Below, piece by piece: positions 1 to 8,707 of a stretch of DNA of 64,000 bases. Made by a program: the position numbers and the translations under genes. Origin of the DNA: Augochlora pura. Taxonomy: Eukaryota > Arthropoda > Insecta > Hymenoptera > Halictidae. The DNA lies in contig NC_135773.1 in the NCBI RefSeq assembly GCF_028453695.1, forward strand, positions 3,782,001 through 3,846,000. The letters are read 5' to 3'. Below the pieces are notes generated by a model. It ran no database searches. It was not told the DNA's origin and saw only the letters and a program-made list of their open reading frames with translations. The first letter of the stretch is position 1. Every line of letters starts with the position of its first letter.

Positions 1-461
1 CGAAGCGTTCCACGAAAAGGTAATTGTTCGTTCTTCGGAATAAAAAATGGTGATTATACTACGTTCGACACTATAGTCGCACTTTCTCCGTACACGTCTC
101 GTCGACTTTCCCTTCGCTAACATTTACCTTTCGTATTCTTCGTTGGCCGACATTGTTGTCGCCTGGTATTTGCAGCTCTTTGTCCTTCCGGTTCCACCTT
201 GTCCACTCCCCTCCCCGGTGACCGTTGTTCCTGTCAAAGGGACACCTCCACCACGCCTACGCTTCGAGCCGAACGAGTGTCGCGTGTGATTTGAATAAAT
301 GGACACCGTCGCGGACCTCGAGTTCTCGCGCGGGGGGGGGTGGTTGAAGGACTCTGGGGAGATGACGGCGACACCGGACCTAAAGCCGCGTTTCCACTGA
401 CTCGGCATTCGTGGACGACGAGTGCGACTTCGATAGCCGATCGACGCACCGATCGTTTTCT
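1..461. other. Unique CpG-rich sequence, nothing recognised
   Basis: Moderately GC-rich sequence with CpG-dense patches and a run of nine G at 332-340. Open frames occur on the minus strand in two overlapping registers over the same bases, as expected of stop-poor CpG-rich DNA. Neither shows a domain or splice context, so no gene is called. Confidence 0.5.
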
Positions 462-510
462 CAACCCCTTGCCGTACATTGACGAGTCCTACTCGTGACG
501 GTGATTTCTA
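462..510 (-). mobile_element. Solo end of a TTAA-type (family B) element
   Basis: The stretch begins TCAACCCCTTGCCGTAC and carries GACGAGTCCTACTCGTGAC about 20 bases in. This is the same layout as the inverted right ends at 17945 and 43677: a CCCCTTGC-type terminus, then a CGAGTCNGACTCG palindrome. The TTAA has decayed to TCAA. I could not find the opposite end in the next 400 bases, so it is a fragment or a badly decayed copy. Confidence 0.55.
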
Positions 511-884
511 ATACTGAACTGTTAACACATTGTTGACCGGCAATTTCACGCTGAATCTATCTCGTGTCACCGGCTATTATTTCGTAATCTTAGAGATAGA
601 TACAAATTTATTTCTTGTTTTAATAGTATTGATTTTAGTGTTGATGTTAATTTTTTTAATAGACGTGTATAGTTTGGTCTCTATTACGTCGCTGTAATGA
701 TACTTTGAAGGCGATAGTGACTAAGGAGTAAGTGGACTTCAAAAAATCTTCAGAATTTACCGATTTCAAACGCAATTGTATTATTTGCAACGCTGTCTTC
801 AGAGCCACTATGTATATATAAAAATATAAAAATATAGAAGTGTAAACATACAAATATATAAATATATGTCAAGGTTATGTCAAG

Positions 885-1042
885 ATCATATACATGTATA
901 TTAATGTATATTATATATAGTATAATATATATTATACTATATATTATATTTATTTACATTATATTGTTATGTATATTAATGTATATTATTGTATATGTCA
1001 TCATTTATATATATTTATATTTATACTTATATTATATATATA
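885..1042. repeat. TA-rich low-complexity block with a perfect palindrome
   Basis: Almost pure A/T with TATA, TATTA and TGTATATTAATG words. A perfect 32-bp palindrome lies at 913-944, centred between 928 and 929 (arms ATATATAGTATAATAT and its complement). It can extrude as a cruciform. The open frames across it encode only Ile/Tyr/Leu runs and are artefacts. Confidence 0.75.
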
Positions 1043-1044
1043 TG

Positions 1045-1373
1045 TCGACACGTTTAAAACTATCTTTGACGATAGACAACCACCAAAACAATATCGTCGC
1101 AGATCAACGCAGAACCTAACCAAGAAACCCGCCGACTATTCCGTCCGGATCCGTGAAGCCGACGCGCGGGCAAGGACAGCGCGCGTCGCGCGAATTCGCC
1201 CCCGAGCTTTGACGCTATCTCGGCGTGACGAATGATCAGCTTTTCGGGATCGTTTCGTTATCCCCGTGAACCTCGTGGCGGGGTGGGATGAGACAGCGCG
1301 ACATCGGGAATCATCCGGCTGTTCCACGGAAATTCCCCCGGACGGAATTCACGGTGAACCGTGTCCTCGCGCG

Positions 1374-1412
<39 letters not shown>

Positions 1413-1807
1413 TCCCCCCACTCTCGAGCGAACGGGAATTTTTCTCGTCGCGGCAGAGTGGGAGGGAGGGAGGGAGGGGGGCGAAGAGGAGCTTGTAAAT
1501 TGGGACGATTATTTTCACAGAAGCGAGATTTCCAGCACTTTATGCGAATCTCTGCTTTGTTTTATCGCCCGCCTTCTTGGGATTCAGATGCTGTGGAGCA
1601 CGGAGAACTCCTTGCCGAGCCGAAATTCTCGAATTAATATCCATTCTTGCTGCTCCGGGAACGGGGCCGGCACTTTTTTTTCTTGCGGCGGGAAACATCG
1701 GAATGTTGTTCGCGAGGCGGAGATACGGGACGGTGATGGAGTTGGCAGAGGTTTTATTCTGATGGCGGATAAGATTGCATTTGATTATGTCGCATAAATG
1801 TCGAATT
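1045..1807. other. CpG-rich unique block
   Basis: GC-rich, CpG-rich sequence around a CT microsatellite, then a GGGA-rich patch near 1460-1490. All three frames are partly open, a sign of composition rather than coding. No splice sites, domains or repeats that I can support. Confidence 0.45.
1377..1409. repeat. (CT)n microsatellite
   Basis: Uninterrupted alternating CT/TC of about 33 bases, flanked by further pyrimidine-rich sequence to 1422. A typical insect dinucleotide repeat and potential triplex-forming polypyrimidine tract. Confidence 0.95.
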
Positions 1808-2208
1808 GAATAAAAATTGAGGGAGATAAGGGTTTGTTTGAATAGGATTTTGTTTGGAGAATAATTCGTTCGAATAGGACTTTATTGGAATAATAATTCA
1901 TTCGGATAAGATTTTACTCGAATAAGGCCTTATTTCAATAAAAATTCATTCGGATAAGATTTGACTCAAATAAGGCATTATTTCACTAAAAATTCATTTG
2001 AATAAGGTTTCATTTGACTAAAACCTCATTGCAATAAAAATTCATTCCAATAAGGCTTTATTGCAATAAAAATTCATTCGAGTAAGATTTTACTCGGATA
2101 AGGTCTTATTACAATAAAAATTCGTACGAATAAAATTTGATTCGAGCAATGACTCCATGGAAAAAGACTTCATTCGAGCCAATATTTAATCGTACAGGAA
2201 TTCATACA
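1808..2208. repeat. 16-bp minisatellite, about 25 units
   Basis: The stretch divides cleanly into 16-base units of the type AATAAGATTTTATTCG and AATAAAAATTCATTCG. The word ATTCATTCG recurs at 1896, 1944, 1992, 2040, 2072 and 2120, spacing 48, 48, 48, 32 and 48. This gives a 16-bp unit with a three-unit (48-bp) higher-order period. Units diverge at the edges. No coding sense is apparent, because 16 is not a multiple of three. Confidence 0.85.
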
Positions 2209-2940
2209 GAAAATAAGCGATTCCAATAAAAATAACAAACTGTAATATATCTCATTAATATCGTTTTAATTTTTTCATATCTCTAGAACCAACTTATTTC
2301 AAATGTTGCAATTAATATGTCATGCACACATGTTCCCTACTCATTCTACATATTTTACTTACGAATCTCTCACAAAACTTTTCCTTCGCCAATAACCTCA
2401 AAGATACTAAAATCGTAGCAATTTACCGTCTTCTTTAATTCCATGTTCTACACCCATTGACATACTACGACACTAAAATCGTTATTCCTGATTCCAGCGC
2501 CAGATTGGCTTGCCGATTCAGTCCATAAATTATTCGACACGCCCAGTAGAACAACGCGTGTAGATCACGGCGATCGCAGAACAGAAATCGACTGAAATTT
2601 GTATTACGCTATCTAAATACCATTGAACTATTGTATTATACCTCACTTTTTCGTAATTTGCAATGACTTTCGAACGTTTGCCGTTCAATCGCGTAGTATA
2701 AAGATAAACGCAAGTGAAAAGTGGTAACATCGAATACACTGCGGTTGGCAGAGTAAAACGAAATTGTTTGACCCGAAGGAAGGTTAAGAGAATCTCGTAA
2801 AGAATGGAAGGTGGTACAGGCCCTTATCCGGCAAAGAGATGGGAACTGTAGAAAAAAAATGTGGGCGCAGGGTTTAATAAAAATAATATATGAAACGTGG
2901 AGGGAGATAGCGTACGTCGAAATTGTACTGGGGATGAATT

Positions 2941-3080
2941 TGTTTAACGTTGTCTAAAAAACATAACCTATTCTTTACTTTAGAACATTGTAGTTTATCT
3001 ATGCAGTTTGTTGCTTTGTTTAACGTTGTCTCAATAACCTATTCTATATTTTAGAATATTGTATTATAGTTTATTGATTA
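2941..3080. repeat. Tandem duplication, period 76 bp
   Basis: TGTTTAACGTTGTC at 2941 recurs at 3017, each followed by ATAACCTATTCT, a TTTAGAA word and GTAGTTTAT or ATAGTTTAT. The two copies are diverged but colinear. Confidence 0.75.
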
Positions 3081-3233
3081 AAGAAAATTCTTGGATCCAG
3101 TGTATTACAATTTTGGAATAATTTTTTACAGTTACGAAGTTAACAAAATTTCTTTGCAACCCCGTTAAGAATGTAAATTTTAATTAAAGTCTGCAGTTAA
3201 ATTATGACGTTATTTTATTTCGGGACTGGTTTT

Positions 3234-3322
3234 CACGTTTTTGGACGAATCTGTTTTCATCGTGTACTCGATCAATGATTCAGAGCTTTATGAATAGTTT
3301 ATTAGCTTGTCCAAAAACGTGA
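3234..3322. repeat. Short inverted-repeat element
   Basis: CACGTTTTTGGAC near 3235 is matched by its exact complement GTCCAAAAACGTG near 3309, 13 perfect base pairs with a loop of about 60 bases. This could be a tiny MITE or a chance hairpin; no target-site duplication is obvious. Confidence 0.4.
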
Positions 3323-3698
3323 TCGCAGATTTCAGTGACCGCAATAGTTGTAGAAATAAATGTATATTAATACGGCTCTGCAATAATCCCACTGTATGCA
3401 ATTTAAATTTTCAACTATTTTCACTTCACAAATCTGTCTTCAAAGTTTATTCGTCAATTGAGCCTCTTCTAGCCTTTATTATAATTTTCCAGAAAAATGC
3501 AATTTCCATAATCAGAACACTATATTTCGGACTGAAGCACTGACATAACAAAAAAAGAATTTGCTTCCCCATTAATATTAATTGTCATTCCCTCGAATTA
3601 AATAACAGCACTACGCACTAGACAATTAAAGATTGCCAGGTCCTTCCAGCATCGAAAATAATAGAATTAAAAAAAGAGCCCGAACTTCCGCATTCAGT

Positions 3699-3706
3699 AT
3701 AAAAGG
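3699..3706 (+). promoter_or_regulatory. TATA-box-like motif
   Basis: TATAAAAG is followed by GGCG and sits just before the AT-to-GC transition that opens a 1.2-kb CpG-rich block. A start site would be expected near 3729. There is no clear initiator there and no transcript evidence. It is a possible distal promoter for the exon at 8574, but one TATA match is expected by chance in DNA this AT-rich. Confidence 0.2.
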
Positions 3707-3779
3707 GCGAATGGGATAAATGAAACATCGACCGGAATTCTCCGTGTTGCAACCGGCCGTTCAATTACGACTACCATAA

Positions 3780-4980
3780 AATCCTAAGTTGCTTTACCCC
3801 GGGACAAAAAGATCCCGGAACTCGACGCTTCGAAATTTATTTTCGTCTATTAGGCGAACCGCGCGCTCGCGCGCGCGTCGGGAAAGCCGAGATGATGGCG
3901 GCCGGGAGGAAAAGCAGAAAAGATCCGTGTGGCCATCGCGAGGAGTGCAGAAACTGGAAAGAAAGAATGCTGGAAGGTTAACTAGAAACCGGGAGATTAG
4001 AAAGAGCGATAGAAGGAGAGGAAAGGACGACGCGGGGCACGAGGGGCGGAGGAGGAGGAGGAGGAGGAGGTGGAGCGAGCTAGCAAGGCGGGAGGGATAA
4101 GTGAACAGCGGAGCAAAAGAGATTTAGTACGGCGGAGGGAAAGAGAGGGAAACAGTGGAGAGGCAAGAAAGCGAGAGGGGCGGAAGGCGGGAGAATTAGA
4201 CAAAAAAGAGTTACAGAAAGGGAGAAGGAGCGAGGAAAGCTATCACTCTATCCGCCGTCGACTACTTTCGCGCACCAACCGAACCCTTCAGACTCGCGCG
4301 CGCGCGAGCGCGCTTCCCGGCTCTTTTCAACCAGGGGTTGTTCGCTTTTGCTTTACGCGCGCCGGTTTCTCCGTCGACTGTCGTCGCGCGCCACGGAAAA
4401 CCCCGAAATTCCGCTTTCGCCGGGCAGCTTCCCGCGAGACGTCGTCTCTCGCTCGATTCTCGGCCGAAATCCCCGGCGGTCAACGCGTCGCGACGACCGG
4501 CGCCGATTTCACCCGGCCGAAAGTTTTCTTTGCGGCGAACCCCCGTCGCGTTTTTCCCGCCGGCTGATTCAGCGAACTGGGCCGGAACGCTCTTTCCTGG
4601 CCAGGGACCGGGAAATTTTACACGGTTTAATTAGATCGAGTGAACGCGCGTCCCCCCCCCCCCCTCCTCCGCCATCTAGACGATTTAATAGAGAATTTTT
4701 TAGGCGACGACGATTAACGACCGGCGATCGGTTAATCAATTTTTCAATGTCCGGTTTGGCGAGCTGCGGCGTGGCACGGGAATCCGAACACGTGTCTGGT
4801 CCAATTGCCAGTTGTTCGGGAATTTGGCGATTAATCGTTGGTTTAATTAGGGGGACGGCTAGTTTTATTATTAACCTTTCGCGGCGCGACGACGCGTTTG
4901 GAGAGCTCGAAGTGAATTTATTAGGCGTAGGGATTGTTCGTCTATTTTAAATCGAAATGGCGGCTTCTAATGTTTAATTA
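3780..4980. other. CpG-rich block with long homopurine and C tracts
   Basis: A strongly GC/CpG-rich island in AT-rich surroundings. From 3885 to 4260 the plus strand is very purine-rich (GA, GGA and AAAG words, including (GGA)n at 4047-4070). It then switches to pyrimidine-rich and CG-rich DNA with a run of 13 C at 4652-4664. Several long frames are open, up to 200 codons, but they overlap in all registers and encode Arg/Ser/Glu-rich low-complexity sequence. I treat them as non-coding. A CpG-island promoter or regulatory role is possible but unproven. Confidence 0.45.
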
Positions 4981-5389
4981 TCGTATTAATAATTTATATT
5001 ACGTATAATTTATAATAACGAATATTATAGTAGTGTAATTAAATATGGATGTGTAATAAATATCAATTTTCTATGCGCTAATGACGAAGAGATTGCGATT
5101 ACAGTAGAAATGGAATCAATAATTTTCAAAGAAATAATGCATTGTTTCAAGATTAAAAAATTTGTTCACATTTATGTTTGACTCTTGTCTTTCGCTATTG
5201 TTGCGGACAATTTTTCTTTCGTACAAAAAGTCGCGGTATAATGATGACAATTACATTTAACAAGGTTGCTTGTCAAACAACCCCTTTCGAGTCACATATA
5301 TGAGGTTAGATATAATAATCTGCAGATTTAACTAATTCAAATATATTCTTGGTTATTTATATATGACAAGAAGTCACTGTCACGTCCCC
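4981..5389. other. AT-rich unique sequence
   Basis: No frame, repeat or element end that I can support, apart from short AT-rich words. Confidence 0.4.
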
Positions 5390-5576
5390 AGATAATTTTT
5401 ATTCCAATAAAGTTTAGCTTTAAAAAGTTATTAAACAATGAAACTCTTAGCACGAGTCACAAGAATCAATTATATAAAAACATAAAAGTGCACTTTGATG
5501 GATAAAATAACAATGCCACGATCCAGGAAAATTATATCAGATTTGCAGTGAAAATAGCTTCGGGTGCAAAGGGTTA
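5390..5576 (+). mobile_element. Family A TTAA element, 5'-truncated copy
   Basis: From about 5390 the sequence follows the family A interior (AATAAAGTTTAG, CACGAGTCACAAGAATCAAT, ATATCAGATTTGCAG). It ends GCTTCGGGTGCAAAGGGTTA at 5576, the right terminal repeat. The left terminus is not recognisable. Confidence 0.75.
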
Positions 5577-7880
5577 GGCAAGAGCTAGTAACAAAGTATC
5601 CACCCTCCGACGCAGCTCTAACATATGAACGAAGCTTAATTCGCCAGCGGAAACGCGGACTCCGCTCGCGCGAACGGAAAAGCTTTCATCGTTCGGCTTC
5701 TAATATCCTCCGGCCGCGGACGCGAAACCATTCTCCATCCGATCAAAACAATCCGGCATCTCGCGTGTCCTGGTAGGAAAGGTGATGCGCGATGTTGACT
5801 CGAGCCACACACGTAGCAGCTACTCATCGCGCGGGGCACCGCTGTTCAACCGTCTGACCCCGACAGCTTCGCGTTTCATTCTCTCCAGGATCGGCGAAAC
5901 GACAGCGGGGTGGTGGGTTCTGCTCCCCTCCCCTCCTCCCCGGTTTTCTCGGTGCGCCGTTAGCGAATTGAAACGGGCGGATAGACAAACGGAAAGACGA
6001 AGCGCGGGCGCGAGAGGCGGAGCACTTTGCCAACAGGGGAAACAAAGTGGACGGACTATCCGTCTCATTGTCTTTCACTTACGTTACGCGCGCGCGCGAG
6101 CCAACCGATTTCCCATTTTCACAGTAAATCAGGAAAACTCTGTTCGTGCCGCGCCAATGGAAGGATAGGTAGCGGGCTCGTTATTTTCGCCGGTTCTGAT
6201 TGAAATCATTTGATTTTGGTAATGAACGACTGGGGAAGAGTTGATTTTGAAGAATACGACGCGAATAGCGGCGTTTGTATGGAATCGTTTGAGGATCTAT
6301 GGTGTCATCGAATGCGATGCATTTTTAATAGTTAGATCAGGATAGCTGTAGCTATTTATTTGTATTTTTATTTTTTTTTTGTGACGTTTGTAAATGTAAA
6401 TTAAAATTAAATAAGTTAGACGGCGAAGTTTTAGTAAGTGGAGTTTAATTTAGTATACAGATTGGAAGAATCCGAGAGCAATAATATGTTTGTTAACAAT
6501 TTGGTTTTCTGTAATTATTCAGACAATATTTACTTTGCATATAAATCTGTGACTAGCTTCCAGTATTTTTATTATTAGTGTTAGTTAGCTTTTAAAACGA
6601 ATTCAGTAGTTCAGCAGTACAATATCTCGAACATGTGAAGTGTTACTTTTTGAATTACTTTAATTATCAATTTTTATCGTCAAATTTCTACGGTTTTGAC
6701 AAGAATAATTTATCTTACTAATTATATTTTTTCAACTTAATTTTCATCGAGACCAGTTCGAATTATAGCATAAAAATATATAGCGAGTTTCTCAAGTTAA
6801 AAATGTCAAGTTCTACATATATATAATGAATTTTTATTATGCGTTGCATTATTTTATTTTTTCCTTGTTCTAACTTTTTATAGCAATGTAAAAGTCACTT
6901 ACACTTTTGGTTGTTTTATACTCGAAATTAAGTGCTGTCATTTCCAATCGGAATGTTAAAAGATTTACTCTATGTAAAAATTATTTCAAAAGCATTCAAC
7001 AAGCTTATTTAACCAATTCAATTATTCTGCTCCATTTGTCAGACATTTGTCAAACGAACAATAACCGAAACCTATTGAACGAGTAAACAAATAAAAAACG
7101 CCGCGCTATGCTCGCATCTCCGCTGGCAACTTCTCGAACTTCAGACGCATCGACCGACACACCGTGTCCGAGCTTCAGCGAGACACGATATTCAATACGC
7201 CATCATATTTCATTGTCCGACCGTGCAAAATAAAACGCCGAATCTATACGGGACTTTGTATCGCTTGTAAAAAATTTGAGAAAACTACGCTCGCGAGCTT
7301 CGCGTCACAAAAGGCGAATTTTTTTTTACCTTTAAACGAAACAACGAATTTCTTTCTTCTGTTTTTTATTTTTTTTTTTTTTTTTTTAAATATGCGCCGG
7401 TGATCATTGAAGTGGCCGCGCGTACATCTCGTTCTAGATATTTCGATATTTGCATACGGGCATGTTGAAAAATACTTCTCCGTCGTGGAACAAAATATTC
7501 TGCAAAAAAACACTAATCCGTTTGTTCGCTATTTTTACGATTTTATGTTTAACCTGTCGTGATAAATTTTTTTAAATGTAAAACCTTTCAAGTGACCTAT
7601 ATTATTTTTATGGATATAATAAAATGTTGATAGATGAAATGGCAGAATTATTAGAAGAAGAAAGTAGAAGATTCTATTGCTTTTTTGTTATTATTCGTGA
7701 GGTATTAAATACGTTTTTGGTAAAATATAGTCTCTAATGTACTACAAAGTAAACGCAGTAATTCTAATTTTTTAATAATTTCACGACTTTGTTTAGTTAC
7801 CTTTAATTGAAGAAGCATAATTAACCAATGATTGTCTTCGGCTTCTCTATGATTATTATTATTATAGCTCTATAATTATA
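5577..7880. other. CpG-rich patch then AT-rich sequence, no gene
   Basis: 5577-6180 is CpG-rich with pyrimidine-rich runs. 6180-7080 is AT-rich. 7080-7330 is mixed, and a run of about 19 T lies at 7369-7387. Short frames exist but show neither domains nor splice context. Confidence 0.4.
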
Positions 7881-8123
7881 TTAACCATTTGCACTCGAAT
7901 GGCGACTCTGAGGCACCGCTCAAATTTTTATATCACGTTCCAACATAATCTTCGTACTAATAAAGTTTGGATTTAAAAAATTATTACAAGTTACAACTAT
8001 TAGTATGAATCACAAGAATCAATTATGTATAAAATGCTCTTTTTTATATCAAATAGAAATACTAAAAGGCAGAGGAATTATTTTAGATTTACGATTAAAA
8101 TGGTTTCGAGTGCGAAGAGTTAA
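7881..8123 (+). mobile_element. Family A TTAA element, complete copy (243 bp)
   Basis: It starts TTAACCATTTGCACTCGAATGG (terminal part within 7881-7902) and ends with TTTCGAGTGCGAAGAGTTAA at 8123, the imperfect inverted repeat of the start. TTAA is at both ends. The interior has no coding capacity. The TTAA target and CCCTTTGC-type termini are those of piggyBac-like elements, so this is a non-autonomous MITE that would need a transposase encoded elsewhere. Confidence 0.85.
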
Positions 8124-8573
8124 GTATTGTTGACACAATTAAAAATTGAAAGAAACGCAAAAAAATTGTTCTATCTACCAAAGTAACAAAGACGAGAGTT
8201 TGTACAAGTTAAAAATCCCATAGGAACAACACAATATACAAACATATAGAAAATACAAAGAAACGAATAAAAAGCTGACATAACCTAACATAACCTGACA
8301 AATTCTGTTAAAAATTTCAGATATTCGGTTGCGTTATCCTCGTCAGAAATATCCCACATTTCACCGTCTACCACATATTCCTCGCTGAAAATCGTCAGTT
8401 TACACAAAATTGGCATTGTGTGTGTACGGCGTAGCGTGTGTAGCATCGCGTTCAATTAAATACCAGTAAAACGTAGCCTGTTACGGGGATTACGAACGCA
8501 TGGGCGGTCTGGCAATATCTTAGAACGACGCGTACGTACATAGTTAATACAATGTGTCTCCTGCCCCTTTCAG
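8124..8573. other. Intronic or upstream flank of the signal-peptide exon
   Basis: AT-rich to mixed sequence. A CATAACCTAACATAACC word lies at 8279-8295, a dispersed motif that resembles the insect telomeric TTAGG/CCTAA repeat and recurs near 45590 and 46390. The last 20 bases form the polypyrimidine tract and AG of the acceptor. Confidence 0.45.
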
Positions 8574-8637
8574 CTGCTCCCGACGTCCGAGAGGCCACGT
8601 ATTATGTGAGGTGAAACTTGCAACGAGGGAAACGAAG
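8574..8637 (+). other. 5' untranslated part of a spliced exon
   Basis: The sequence just upstream (about 8552-8573) is a good 3' splice site: a pyrimidine-rich run ending CCCCTTTCAG, cut after 8573. The 64 bases that follow lead into the start codon at 8638. The frame is open through them, but there is no ATG between the splice site and 8638, so they are read as leader. A transcription start and an upstream non-coding exon must therefore exist. I saw no consensus GTAAGT or GTGAGT donor between 1 and 8573, so that exon either uses a weaker donor or lies outside the window. Confidence 0.5.
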
Positions 8638-8701
8638 ATGTCCGCCATCAGCGTGGCTGCATGGCTGCTCAGCGCCGTCGCTTTCGCCGCGATTAATAAC
8701 G
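8638..8701 (+). CDS. First coding exon, signal peptide of an unidentified secreted or membrane protein (partial)
   Basis: Twenty-one codons plus one base. The N-terminus reads MSAISVAAWLLSAVAFA, followed by AINN. It has a short polar start, an uninterrupted hydrophobic core (about residues 5-17) and small residues at a plausible signal-peptidase site after AFA or FAA. This is a classical secretory signal. The ATG at 8638 has purines at -3 to -1 (AAG) and is the first ATG after the 3' splice site. The exon ends at 8701 in front of GTGAGT, a strong insect donor, and leaves the intron in phase 1. Phase 1 after a signal-peptide exon is common in extracellular and immunoglobulin-type receptor genes, but that is family knowledge and does not identify this gene. 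No downstream exon with recognisable protein similarity was found up to 64000, so the protein is partial and its identity unknown. The alternative is a chance combination of splice-like sites; three agreeing signals (acceptor, signal peptide, donor) make that less likely. Confidence 0.6.
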
Positions 8702-8707
8702 GTGAGT
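8702..8707 (+). other. 5' splice site (GTGAGT)
   Basis: GTGAGT directly follows the signal-peptide exon; the last exon base is G. It matches the U1-complementary consensus at all six intron positions. If the exon is real, the intron starting here has no supported 3' end in the window and is longer than 55 kb. Confidence 0.55.

Larger units (their letters stand above)
2209..3698. other. AT-rich unique stretch with a local duplication
   Basis: Mostly A/T-rich sequence with no gene. It contains a direct duplication at 2941-3080 and a short inverted-repeat hairpin at 3234-3322, listed separately. Otherwise I see nothing in it. Confidence 0.4.

Noticed and set aside
1288..1797. 169-codon plus-strand open frame
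   Set aside because: Contains the CT microsatellite as a Leu/Ser run; other frames over the same bases are open too.
4348..4950. 200-codon plus-strand open frame
   Set aside because: Two other plus-strand frames are open over the same bases and it runs through a C13 tract; Arg/Ser/Pro-rich with no domain.
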